19,389 bases of DNA from Thiosocius sp965601425 (GTDB taxonomy: Bacteria; Pseudomonadota; Gammaproteobacteria; Chromatiales; Chromatiaceae): assembly GCA_965601425.1 (NCBI GenBank), contig CBFCWF010000056.1:1-19389 (forward strand). The letters are read 5' to 3'. The position numbers and the translations under genes are program-made. The notes under the pieces are model-generated. The model was not told where the DNA came from. It worked only from the letters and a program-made list of their open reading frames with translations, and ran no database searches. Positions 8,236 to 16,479 of the stretch are shown in pieces. How positions within the stretch are numbered: position 1 is the first letter of the stretch; the number at the start of each line of letters is the position of its first letter.

Positions 8236-10941
8236 ATGGTCAGCAGCGGACAACCCGATTGGCACAGCCTGGAACAGGACCAGGTGCTCGAACTGCTCGA
8301 TGCTGATACCAGCGGGCTCGACGAGGCCGAGGCAAAGCGACGGCTCGAGACCTATGGGCCCAACCGCCTGCCGGAACCGCCCCGACGCCATCCCTTTGCC
8401 CGCTTTCTGCTGCAGTTCCACAACATCCTGATCTATGTGCTGCTCGGTGCCGCCGTGATCACCGCGCTACTGCACCACCTGGTCGACACCCTGGTTATCC
8501 TGGCGGTCGTCCTGGTCAATGCACTGATCGGCTTCGTCCAGGAAGGCAAGGCCGAATCGGCCATGGAGGCCATACGCCAGATGCTTGCGCCCCGAGCGGC
8601 AGTTGTCCGTGACGGCCAGCGGCACACGATCGACGGTGACGAACTGGTACCGGGTGACATCGTCCTGATCGAGGCCGGTGACAAGGTGCCGGCCGACCTG
8701 CGCCTTTTGCGGACACACGGCCTGCAGATCCAGGAGTCGATCCTCACCGGCGAGTCGGTTGCGGTCGAAAAGCGAATCGAACCGGTCGCGGCCGACGTGC
8801 CGTTGGGCGACCGTGCCTGCATGGCGTTCAGCGGCACCACCGTGACCGGCGGCCAGGGACGGGGAGTCGTCGTGGCAACGGGTGACGCGACCCAGATCGG
8901 CCTGATCAGCGGGTTGTTGTCACGAGTCGAGACCCTGACAACGCCACTGGTCGAGCAGATGGCCGTGTTCGCCAAATGGCTCACGCTGTTCATCCTGGTC
9001 ATCGCCGGCTTGATCCTCGCGTTCGGCTACTTCGTCCTGCATCACGATTTCGGCGAGCTGTTCATGGCCGTGGTCGGGCTGTCGGTCGCGGCCATCCCCG
9101 AGGGCCTACCCGCCGTGCTGACGATTACGCTGGCGGTCGGCGTCCAGGCGATGGCACGGCGCAATGCGATCGTCAGGCGGCTTCCGGCGATAGAGACGCT
9201 GGGATCGGTGTCGGTCATCTGTTCGGACAAGACCGGTACGCTGACCCGAAACGAAATGAGCGTTGCCTCGATCGTCACTGCGATGCAGAGCTTTTCTGTC
9301 CGAGGCGTCGGTTACGAGCCTATAGGGACGATCGAAACAACGATCGGCCCCGTCGATACCGCCAGGCAGCCCGGCCTAATTGAGATTGCGCGCGCTGCCA
9401 TTCTCTGTGACGACGCGGAGTTGAAGAATCGCGATGGCGTATGGTCGGTCGAAGGCGACCCCATGGAAGGCGCTCTGCTGGCCGCCGCCGGGCGGATCGG
9501 ACTCCTCGTGGGCGAGACCCGCGCTCAGTGGCCGCGCAGCGACGTAATCCCGTTCGATGCCAAGCATCGCTTCATGGCCACGTTGAACCATGATCACGCG
9601 CGTCACGCCGTCGCCTTCGTCAAAGGGGCACCCGAGCGGGTAATCGGCATGTGTCGCGATCAACGCTTGCCGGACGGCGACGTTGCTCCTCTCGATCCAA
9701 GCTACTGGCAGGAGCAGGCGGAGCGGATTGCCGCCCAGGGGCAGCGGGTGCTTGCGGTTGCCACGAAGACCCTGACTTCCGACCGTACGGCGCTGGAGTT
9801 CGGAGATGTCGAGAGCGGCTTGACCTTGCTGGCGCTGGTCGGTCTGATTGATCCGCCGCGCGAGGAGGCCATCTCAGCGGTTGCCGAATGTCATGCCGCA
9901 GGGATTCGGGTCAAGATGATCACTGGTGATCATGCAACCACCGCCCTGGCAATCGGGCGCCAGCTGGGTCTACGCAACTCAGAGCGCGTATTGACGGGCG
10001 TAGACATAGACAGGCTCGATGATCCGGCCCTGGCAGTGGCTGTCCTCGAGACCGACGTGTTTGCTCGCACCAGCCCCGAGCACAAACTGCGCCTGGTCAT
10101 GGCGCTGCAGTCACAAGATATGATCGTCGCGATGACCGGTGACGGCGTCAACGATGCCCCTGCTCTGAAGCGGGCGGGCGCCGGCATCGCCATGGGCCAC
10201 AAAGGCAGCGAGGCCGCGAAGGAGGCATCGGAACTGGTACTGGCCGACGACAACTTCGCCTCGATCGCGGCGGCCGTGCAAGAAGGCAGGACGGTTTACG
10301 CCAATATCAAGAAGGTCATCAGTTGGACCTTGCCGACCAATGCCGGCGAGGCCTCGACGATAATCCTGGCGCTGATGGCAGGTATGGCGCTGCCGATCAC
10401 GCCGGTGCAGATCTTGTGGGTGAACATGATTACGGCGGTTAGCCTGGGTATCGCGCTTGCGTTCGAGCCTACCGAGGCCAACACCATGCGCCGGCCGCCG
10501 CGTCCGCGCACTGAGCCGCTGCTGTCCGGTTCCCTGGTCTGGCACATCATATTGGTTGCAATCCTGTTCCTCGGTGGCGTCTTCGGTATCTACGCTTATG
10601 CCATCGACCGCGGCTATCCGATCGAGCTTGCGCGCACGATGGCCATGAACACCCTGGTGGTGATGGAGATCTTTCACCTGTTTTTCATCCGCAACATGTA
10701 CTGCACATCGCTCACCTGGACAGCCGTGCGCGGTACCAAGGCAGTCTGGATTGCCGTCATCATCGTGACAATCGGTCAATTCGCGATCACCTACGTTCAT
10801 CCCGTACAGGCCGTTTTCGGGACACAAGCCATAGGAATACTGGATGGGTTGCTGATCGTGCTCATCGGTGTTGCACTGTTCACGATTATCGAAATCGAAA
10901 AACAGATGAGGCTGCGACTCACCGATTCACTTCAGCATTGA
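8236..10941 (+). CDS. P2-type cation-transporting ATPase (Ca2+-ATPase-like, CtpF/PMA1 subgroup)
   Basis: Encodes 901 residues with complete P-type ATPase architecture: a cation ATPase N-terminal domain (1-70), actuator TGES (171-174), M4 motif PEGLP (E289), the phosphorylated aspartate in DKTGT (D331), the hinge TGDGVNDAP (D636, D640) and about ten membrane segments. By family knowledge it moves cations across the inner membrane using ATP. Compared with the SERCA Ca2+ sites, E289 in M4, N702 and E705 in M5, and N730 and T733 in M6 are kept, but the key M6 aspartate is alanine (NMITA, A734). This matches the CtpF/PMA1-like subgroup rather than classical Ca2+ pumps, so the ion could be Ca2+, Na+ or another. 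GAGGAA lies 6 bases before the ATG. The gene follows the stress protein by 10 bases and converges on the K+/H+ antiporter, suggesting an ion-homeostasis module. Confidence 0.93.
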   Translation: MVSSGQPDWHSLEQDQVLELLDADTSGLDEAEAKRRLETYGPNRLPEPPRRHPFARFLLQFHNILIYVLLGAAVITALLHHLVDTLVILAVVLVNALIGFVQEGKAESAMEAIRQMLAPRAAVVRDGQRHTIDGDELVPGDIVLIEAGDKVPADLRLLRTHGLQIQESILTGESVAVEKRIEPVAADVPLGDRACMAFSGTTVTGGQGRGVVVATGDATQIGLISGLLSRVETLTTPLVEQMAVFAKWLTLFILVIAGLILAFGYFVLHHDFGELFMAVVGLSVAAIPEGLPAVLTITLAVGVQAMARRNAIVRRLPAIETLGSVSVICSDKTGTLTRNEMSVASIVTAMQSFSVRGVGYEPIGTIETTIGPVDTARQPGLIEIARAAILCDDAELKNRDGVWSVEGDPMEGALLAAAGRIGLLVGETRAQWPRSDVIPFDAKHRFMATLNHDHARHAVAFVKGAPERVIGMCRDQRLPDGDVAPLDPSYWQEQAERIAAQGQRVLAVATKTLTSDRTALEFGDVESGLTLLALVGLIDPPREEAISAVAECHAAGIRVKMITGDHATTALAIGRQLGLRNSERVLTGVDIDRLDDPALAVAVLETDVFARTSPEHKLRLVMALQSQDMIVAMTGDGVNDAPALKRAGAGIAMGHKGSEAAKEASELVLADDNFASIAAAVQEGRTVYANIKKVISWTLPTNAGEASTIILALMAGMALPITPVQILWVNMITAVSLGIALAFEPTEANTMRRPPRPRTEPLLSGSLVWHIILVAILFLGGVFGIYAYAIDRGYPIELARTMAMNTLVVMEIFHLFFIRNMYCTSLTWTAVRGTKAVWIAVIIVTIGQFAITYVHPVQAVFGTQAIGILDGLLIVLIGVALFTIIEIEKQMRLRLTDSLQH

Positions 10942-11128
10942 GGTCAAGGGTTCGGTAGCGGTCGACCCAAATGGCTTCAAATGCGGCCTCAACCCGGATT
11001 GTCCAGACAATGACAGGCCGCCAACAGGCGGTGGCCTCCCGTGACCAGAGCAAGGCATGATGATGAAGTACGTCGCGCTGATGGGTACCCGCTCCGCAAT
11101 CGTGAGCCATGGGATTGCTCGTCTCCGA

Positions 11129-12763
11129 TCAGCCTCGCGGTGACGCTCCCGTGTTCTCGCCGCCCGTGAACAACGCCTTGGCGTGCTGGGCAAATCCGCT
11201 GCCAGCCTCGGCGTAGATATTGAACACGGCATCGACGCCGTGTTCGGCCAATTCCTGAGCCTCGTCAGCGAATTTTGCGGTGGCGCCGATCTTGCCGCGA
11301 AACCCCCACTCGCGGGCGAGCCGGGCCGCCTTGAGATTGGCGCGATAGGAGGGCATTGCAAGCAATATCCATTCGACAGACCAGGTGTCTCGGTCGATCC
11401 GCGACCAGAAGTCGGGGTTGGTCAGGTTGCCATCCTGAACGTTTCGTCCGGCGGCCCGATGGCGCGCCGCGGTTTCCTGATTGACGTCGACACCGACGAG
11501 GGCCTCGCCGTAGTGCTCGACCAAGGCATCATAGGCGCCGGTGCCGACCCGGCCCATGCCACAGACCAGGACGCTTGAGCTGCCAAAATTCAATGCCTCG
11601 TCACCGACGAGGCGCTGATCACGCTGGAAGCGCCTTAGCCAGGGCCGCAAGGCCAGGTAGATGTTATCGGCTTGAACGTTCAGCGCCGAAGCAGCGATGA
11701 ATGACATGGCTACTGCCACAGCCATGACGACCAGCCAGTCGACATGAAGCCAGCCGTTGGCGACCGCGATCGAGCCGACGATCAGGCCGAACTCGCTGAA
11801 GTTGGAGAGCGATTGCGAAGCCAGTGCGGCCGGCCGGATACGGACCCGAAAACGCGTCAGCAGCCAAAAGTACAAACCGGTCTTGATCGGCACGGCGAGC
11901 ACCAGTAGCACCGCCACGAGTAGCAGGCCAACATCCGGCACCCCCGCCATACCGATGCTGAGAAAAAAGCCGACCAGGAGTAGGTCCTTGACGCTGAGCA
12001 AGGCCCTGAACAACTCCGTCGCCTTGGGGTGTCCGGCAAGCAGGACGCCGAACACCAAGGCCCCGAGGTCACCCTTCAGATCCACCAGTTCGAATAGCCC
12101 GGCACCGCCGAGCGCCAGCACCAGACCGAACAGGACGAGAAGTTCGCCGTGACCGGCACGGTTCAGCAGGCCCGTCAGCAGCGGCCGGGCGGCAATGATG
12201 GCGACGATGATCATGGCTGCCCAGGGCGAAGGGACCTTCGCGGCCGAGACACCCAAGAAAACTACCGCAGCGATGTCCTGAACGATCAACACACCGATTG
12301 CGATGCGACCATACCAAGCCGCCATGTCGTCCTTTTCCTCCAGCAGCTTGACGGCAAACACGGTACTCGAGAACGACAGCGCAAATCCGAGCAAGACTGC
12401 CGTGAGCGGTGTCAATTCATTGAGTATTGGAAACTCGAACACCGCGAGCAGCAGTAGCACGCCGCTGGACACCAGGACAATCGCCAGCATATGTAAAGAC
12501 GCTACGCCCAAGACCTCCGGACGTAGCAACTGGCCGATCCGCAACTTGAGTCCGATCGAGAACAACAACAGGGTCACCCCAAGGTCGGCCATCTCGTTGA
12601 GAAAGGCGCCGCCCTCGGCGCCGAGCGCATTGAGCAAAAAGCCCGCTATCAGAAAGCCCACCAGCGGAGGCAGCCGCACCTGCGCAGCGAGGAATCCAAA
12701 GGCGAAGGCAGTTGCGATCCAGATGGGGTCGCGGTAATCGATTGAAGCGAGGAGGTTCTCCAT
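11129..12763 (-). CDS. CPA2 monovalent cation:proton antiporter with TrkA-N domain (KefB/YbaL-like)
   Basis: A 544-residue inner-membrane protein. Residues 1 to about 385 hold a dozen or so hydrophobic helices of the CPA2 Na+/H+ exchanger fold, including the VLIVQDIAAVV helix with the conserved Q-D pair of Kef-type transporters. Residues about 395-515 are a Rossmann TrkA-N domain with GMGRVG starting near residue 402 and an acidic strand end (VGVDVN). Kef proteins release K+ in exchange for H+ during electrophilic stress under nucleotide or glutathione control; whether that holds here is unknown. The ATG has no good ribosome binding site. The frame of the upstream Fic fragment ends in TGA exactly before this ATG, so translation may be coupled to it. 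The promoter may likewise be the one formerly serving fic. Confidence 0.92.
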   Translation of the reverse strand: MENLLASIDYRDPIWIATAFAFGFLAAQVRLPPLVGFLIAGFLLNALGAEGGAFLNEMADLGVTLLLFSIGLKLRIGQLLRPEVLGVASLHMLAIVLVSSGVLLLLAVFEFPILNELTPLTAVLLGFALSFSSTVFAVKLLEEKDDMAAWYGRIAIGVLIVQDIAAVVFLGVSAAKVPSPWAAMIIVAIIAARPLLTGLLNRAGHGELLVLFGLVLALGGAGLFELVDLKGDLGALVFGVLLAGHPKATELFRALLSVKDLLLVGFFLSIGMAGVPDVGLLLVAVLLVLAVPIKTGLYFWLLTRFRVRIRPAALASQSLSNFSEFGLIVGSIAVANGWLHVDWLVVMAVAVAMSFIAASALNVQADNIYLALRPWLRRFQRDQRLVGDEALNFGSSSVLVCGMGRVGTGAYDALVEHYGEALVGVDVNQETAARHRAAGRNVQDGNLTNPDFWSRIDRDTWSVEWILLAMPSYRANLKAARLAREWGFRGKIGATAKFADEAQELAEHGVDAVFNIYAEAGSGFAQHAKALFTGGENTGASPRG

Positions 12764-13105
12764 TCAGGTCAATCGCTCGCCATTACCGGCGCGTCGAACG
12801 CCTCGGGCCGGTCCGGGATCTCCGTGAAGATCCGCATCAATTTTCGCAGCCGGGTCGCGGATGCAGTCGGCGAAGAGATCCGCCTTGTAGAGGTCGTACT
12901 GGGTGGTGACGATGTTCTCGATCTCGGAGCTGTCCTTCGCCTCCCGCAGGGCAAGGGTGTGGATCAGGATGTACTCGTTCGGGATCGCCCACGCCAGGCC
13001 CTTCAGTCCCGCCAGGCAGCGGTGCGCGGGCGCAAGCCACTTGAACACAGCCCGGAACGCCAACTCGGACTTCGGCGGCGATAACGGGAGGGTGGCGGAT
13101 GGCAC
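12764..13105 (-). pseudogene. Truncated Fic-domain protein (N-terminal Fic_N part only)
   Basis: Residues 1 to about 88 of this frame match the Fic_N region of Fic AMP-transferases: LPLSPPKSELAFRAVFKW, then AGLKGLAWAIPN, then LREAKDSSEIENIVTT, YDLYKADLF and RDPAAK. In intact proteins the chain continues for about 250 residues to the catalytic HPFxxGNG motif. Here homology stops after RDPAAK and 25 unrelated residues follow before the stop, so the catalytic part is lost. SSEIEN resembles the inhibitory S/TxxxE(G/N) motif, so the autoinhibitory piece survives. A GTG at 13105 is the only start found in frame; an ATG at 13124 is in another frame, so the 5' end may also be damaged. The frame abuts the antiporter ATG. 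Confidence 0.75.
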
Positions 13106-13601
13106 GTGGGCGGCGCACCTGCATAAGACTACAAGGTTTCCTATACACGAATCCCCATCATGTCAAGAAAATCCAGTTTGCTGCACATCCGGCCTGACGT
13201 GCAAAAAAACTGCCCATTCCGCGCACAAAGCGGCCGGCAGCGCTTGGCGGGCCTTGCCTGCCGGACCGCGCTGGCCCTGCCCTGGCGTACGTCCCGTCTG
13301 CTTTCACAAAGCTGGTGGTTCAGGTCGTGTCTGGTGATTTCAGTCTGGGTGTTCCTGATCATCGGAGAGCCGTCGGGTCGCCCGTCCGCGGTCGCGGCCA
13401 CGATCATCGGGCACCACCCCGTGCGACCTGAATATGCCTCTACAGGCAACGCCGGCGCCCCCTGTTGAGAGCCGCGGCGCGCCGCCTGGTCCGTTCGCGG
13501 CCTGGACGATGCAGCAGATGTTTGCCCGCACTCGCATGAGCCGGTATCCTCCTGCGCAAATTAGCAACGTTGCGCGCGAATTCAATTCGAGGGTCTGGCG
13601 G
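13106..13601. other. Divergent intergenic region between the fic remnant and the SH3b-kinase-phosphatase operon
   Basis: Open frames crossing this stretch on both strands have no recognisable domain or ribosome binding site. The only clear signal is the minus-strand promoter at 13140-13166. A promoter for the plus-strand operon must lie somewhere before 13602, but I cannot point to a convincing one. A nine-base direct repeat GATCATCGG occurs twice near 13360 and 13404, without clear meaning. Confidence 0.4.
13140..13166 (-). promoter_or_regulatory. Candidate sigma70 promoter for the fic remnant / antiporter
   Basis: Read on the minus strand, a perfect -35 TTGACA (13161-13166) is followed after 15 bases by TATAGG (13140-13145). 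The spacer is shorter than the optimal 17, so strength is uncertain. Transcription would begin near 13133, just before the Fic fragment, and could run on into the antiporter gene. Confidence 0.45.
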
Positions 13602-13955
13602 GTGACGAAGTTCAGCAGATGGATAGTTGGCGTAATGCTGGCCGGGCTGGTCACTGCTGTGGTGGCCGAGGCGGACGGGCCGGACTACTTCGCGGTTACC
13701 GGTGTCGCCGCCGATGACGTCCTCAATGTCCGCGCAGGCCCATCCGCCCGGAGCCAGAAGACCGGTGAGATCCCGCACGACGGCCGCCGGGTACGCAACC
13801 TCGGCTGCCAGGGAGCGCCGTCGTTCGCCGAGTGGGAACGCATGACCGAAAGCGAGCGCAAGGACAGCGCCAAACATCACTGGTGCCGCATCAGCTATGA
13901 GGGCACCGAAGGCTGGGTGGCCGGGCGCTACCTGCGCGAGGACAGCGGGCCCTGA
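13602..13955 (+). CDS. Exported small SH3b-domain protein
   Basis: A 117-residue protein with a short basic N-terminus, a hydrophobic segment (WIVGVMLAGLVTAVVAEA) and a bacterial SH3 domain over residues about 27-113. SH3b hallmarks are DVLNVRAGPSARSQKTGEI and, at the end, EGWVAGRYL. Two cysteines (in NLGCQ and WCRI) sit where many periplasmic SH3b proteins form a disulfide. An insert of about 25 polar residues, WERMTESERKDS, separates them. GTG at 13602 is preferred because GAGGG lies about 9 bases upstream and it places the signal peptide at the N-terminus; the frame stays open back to 13434. It is followed after 23 bases by the kinase-like gene, so it probably is the first gene of a three-gene operon. 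SH3b domains often bind peptidoglycan peptides, which suggests a wall-directed role, by inference. Confidence 0.78.
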   Translation: MTKFSRWIVGVMLAGLVTAVVAEADGPDYFAVTGVAADDVLNVRAGPSARSQKTGEIPHDGRRVRNLGCQGAPSFAEWERMTESERKDSAKHHWCRISYEGTEGWVAGRYLREDSGP

Positions 13956-13978
13956 ATCGGCGGGCGCGAGATCGCGAG

Positions 13979-15448
13979 ATGGGCAGATTGTCTTCTCAGT
14001 CAGAGGCGAGGCGCTTGGCCGCGACGGCCCTGCGTCTGTTCGCTTGTCTGATCGGCGGCGGGGTCTTTGCCGCCGAGGCAGTGGCGAATGAGGCCATGCG
14101 CTTTCGCTCGCCGAACGGTGTTGACGAACACTGCTTGATCGCGGACAGGATCCCCGGTGGCGTCTATAGCGCTGATGATCTGGCGCAGGAGCGGGCCTTC
14201 TGCGGCATCGATTTCTACGACGGCGGATACGCACTGTGTCCCAAAGTGTTCAGCACGAGTCCTGGAACGCTCGTCTACGACATCTCGCGCGGACCCTTCG
14301 CCGGCCGTGCCGCGGCGTTCGAGGCCGAGCAATGTCGCCGCAGCAGCCCGATCAAGCGCGGTGCGATCGGTGAACCCGTGTCGTTCAAGACGACGATGAA
14401 CGACGCCCACACCAGCGCGACCTTCTCGACCGCTTCGCTGCTGTACTATCACTTTTCGCGTTTCCTCGACGCCGATGTCCATGTGCCGGTCGGCGTCTAC
14501 CGCTCCATGGACAAGGATGTCCATCTGGAACGCGTGACGGGGCCTGGCCTCGACTACTCGGCGCGACGCAAGGGCGGTGCGATGAACCACGCAGCCTGGC
14601 AGATCCTGCAAAAGGCCGAGCAGCATCCAAGCGCCTATGTATCGACCGACGAGCTGTTCACTGAGGACCGCAAGCAGATCTATGGCGTCCTGCTGCACCC
14701 GCACGGTGACCGCTACGGGCCGGAGATCAACGGCACACGCCGCTCGGGCTGGGGCGCGGGCCAGAATCGTGATTTCCAGGAAACCGCCCCGTTCCGCGCG
14801 CTGCGCTCGGAACGTCCGCTGGCGGAGGCGATCGAAGCGGGTATCCAGGATGCGGCCACCGACCAGACGCTGCGCCAGGCGATGCGACGCGGGGTTTCTC
14901 CCGAGCAAATGGTCTATTGGATGAAGGAACTCACCGAGATCACGCTGCTCGACTTCCTGTTCAGTCAGCAGGACCGCATCGGTAACATCGACTACCTGAG
15001 CTACTGGTACTGGAAGGACGGGCGCACGGTTCGCTCGCGGCCGGCGGCCGGCACCCGGGTGCCGGACGATATCGCCGGACACCATCCGATCCGGCTGCGC
15101 CGGACCCAGCTCAACGACAATGACGCCGCCGGGCGCGTGCAATACGCCAACTTCACGAAAACGACCGGGATGCTCGAAAATATCCGGCACTTCAGCCCGG
15201 ACACCTACCGCCGCCTGATACGCCTGGCAGAAGACCTCGCGGCCGGGGGCGAACTGTATGCCTACCTTGAGGACAACTTTCGCCTCGACGGCCGACAACT
15301 GCGGCAGATCGTCGCCAACACCCGCCAGGCGGCCGATATCCTGCGCAAGTCCTGCCACGACCAGAAGCTCCGATTCGACCTCGAACCCGAGGCCTTCCTG
15401 TTGACCGGGGAGGCAACAGAACACATGGTCGACTGTGACGAGCCCTGA
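13979..15448 (+). CDS. Exported protein with kinase-like (HipA/Fam20-type) signature
   Basis: I do not recognise a named family for this 489-residue protein. An N-terminal hydrophobic stretch (TALRLFACLIGGGVFAAEAVA) looks like a signal peptide, and several cysteines in the first 120 mature residues suggest disulfides outside the cytoplasm. The core has the order expected of an atypical kinase: a lysine in VSFKTT (K137), a helix followed by VPVGVYRSM, then LLDFLFSQQDRIGNIDY, whose D332, R333 and N336 resemble the catalytic loop of HipA, Fam20 and PI3K-like kinases (D-R-x-x-N), and LNDNDAAG (D380, D382), a possible metal-binding site 48 residues later. The assignment is inference from motifs; the fold is untested. 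It lies between an SH3b gene and a phosphatase gene whose GTG overlaps its 3' end by 14 bases. The ATG at 13979 has only a weak GAG-rich site upstream. Confidence 0.6.
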   Translation: MGRLSSQSEARRLAATALRLFACLIGGGVFAAEAVANEAMRFRSPNGVDEHCLIADRIPGGVYSADDLAQERAFCGIDFYDGGYALCPKVFSTSPGTLVYDISRGPFAGRAAAFEAEQCRRSSPIKRGAIGEPVSFKTTMNDAHTSATFSTASLLYYHFSRFLDADVHVPVGVYRSMDKDVHLERVTGPGLDYSARRKGGAMNHAAWQILQKAEQHPSAYVSTDELFTEDRKQIYGVLLHPHGDRYGPEINGTRRSGWGAGQNRDFQETAPFRALRSERPLAEAIEAGIQDAATDQTLRQAMRRGVSPEQMVYWMKELTEITLLDFLFSQQDRIGNIDYLSYWYWKDGRTVRSRPAAGTRVPDDIAGHHPIRLRRTQLNDNDAAGRVQYANFTKTTGMLENIRHFSPDTYRRLIRLAEDLAAGGELYAYLEDNFRLDGRQLRQIVANTRQAADILRKSCHDQKLRFDLEPEAFLLTGEATEHMVDCDEP

Positions 15449-16460
15449 AACCGCCCGAAGACGGCATGACGCCGGCGGCCTGGGCATCGCCGGGCTGCTG
15501 CTGACCCTCCTGCTCCCGCTGCTCGCCGGGGCGCAGGGGGCGCCGCGGGTGGCGGTGATCTCGGACCTGAACGGGACCTATGGCTCGACGGATTACGCGG
15601 CCACGGTCGACGCGGCGGTCGATCGCCTACTGGCGCTGCGCCCGGACCTGGTGATCAGCACCGGCGACATGGTGGCTGGGCAACGCCGGCCGCACCTCGA
15701 GCGGACCGCCGTCGAGCGCATGTGGCGGGCGTTTCACGACCGCGTCAGCGAGCGCTTGGCGGAGGCCGGCGTCCCGCTGGCAGTGACGCCGGGCAACCAC
15801 GACGGCTCAGCTTATCCGGGCTTTGCGTTAGAGCGGGCCATTTACGCCGAGCAGTGGACGCCCCGCAGACCGGCAGTGCGTTTCCTCGACGGTGACGCCT
15901 ACCCCTATCACTATGCCTTCGCCGTCGGTGACGTCCTGTTTGTCGCGCTCGACGCCACCCGGGTCGGTAAACTGCCGGCCACGCAGATGGATTGGCTGCG
16001 TCGCGTGCTCGCACGCCATGGGCAAGATTTCCGCCGCCGGGTACTGTTCAGTCATCTGCCGTTGTGGCCGTTCGCACACGGGCGCGAGCGCGAACATATC
16101 GGCGACCCGGTGCTCCAGGCGCTGCTCGAGGAGGCCCGGGTCGATCTGTACCTCAGCGGCCACCACCATGCCTTCTATCCCGGCAGCAAGGGAGGCGTCG
16201 CCTTCGTCTCCCAGGCCTGTCTCGGCGCCGGCCCACGCCGTCTGCTCGGCGCTCCGGCACGGTCGGACAGAGCGCTGACACTGATCGACTTCTCGCACGG
16301 GCCGCCGCGGATCACCGCCTATCGCGCACCGGCCTTCGACACCGCGATCGACTGGAATCTGCTGCCGCGGCGGATCGAAAGCTCGGTCGCCGAGCTGCTC
16401 CGCGCCGACCTGGCCGGCACCGCAAGCACGACCGGCGGCCAAGCAGGGGCAGTGCAATGA
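15435..16460 (+). CDS. Exported calcineurin-like metallophosphatase
   Basis: A 341-residue protein with a signal peptide (GLGIAGLLLTLLLPLLAGAQG) and a metallophosphatase domain over residues about 38-290. The two-metal motifs are D44 (SDLNG), D78 (STGDM), N121-H122-D123 (PGNHD), H207 (FSHLPL) and H243-H245 (SGHHHAF). The first motif is usually D-x-H; here it is D-L-N, so one metal ligand is replaced by asparagine. By family it hydrolyses phosphate mono- or diesters in the periplasm or outside the cell. It begins at GTG 15435, inside the 3' end of the kinase-like gene (14-bp overlap), which implies translational coupling and probably a shared task. No lipobox is seen. After residue about 290 the chain is a proline- and alanine-rich tail of unclear role. 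The substrate is unknown. Confidence 0.85.
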   Translation: MTSPETARRRHDAGGLGIAGLLLTLLLPLLAGAQGAPRVAVISDLNGTYGSTDYAATVDAAVDRLLALRPDLVISTGDMVAGQRRPHLERTAVERMWRAFHDRVSERLAEAGVPLAVTPGNHDGSAYPGFALERAIYAEQWTPRRPAVRFLDGDAYPYHYAFAVGDVLFVALDATRVGKLPATQMDWLRRVLARHGQDFRRRVLFSHLPLWPFAHGREREHIGDPVLQALLEEARVDLYLSGHHHAFYPGSKGGVAFVSQACLGAGPRRLLGAPARSDRALTLIDFSHGPPRITAYRAPAFDTAIDWNLLPRRIESSVAELLRADLAGTASTTGGQAGAVQ

Positions 16461-16479
16461 CGACCGGGAGTATTGTGCA

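Noticed and set aside
11015..11037. Stem AGGCCGCC / GGTGGCCT between the converging ATPase and antiporter genes as a terminator
   Set aside because: It contains a G-T pair and a GC-rich loop, and has no T-run on either side; position alone is not enough.
12769..12954. Second frame near the Fic fragment (RKLMRIFTEIPDRPEAF...) as a separate small gene
   Set aside because: No start with a ribosome binding site and no recognisable family; it may be the tail of another lost gene, but I cannot support it.
13160..13468. A 102-codon plus-strand frame in the gap before the SH3b operon
   Set aside because: No ribosome binding site, no family, and composition like a random frame; it also overlaps the likely minus-strand promoter.
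14000..15487. A 495-codon open frame antisense to the kinase-like gene
   Set aside because: It mirrors the GC-rich codon pattern of the plus-strand gene, has no domain or ribosome binding site, and the plus-strand protein has a signal peptide and coherent motifs.
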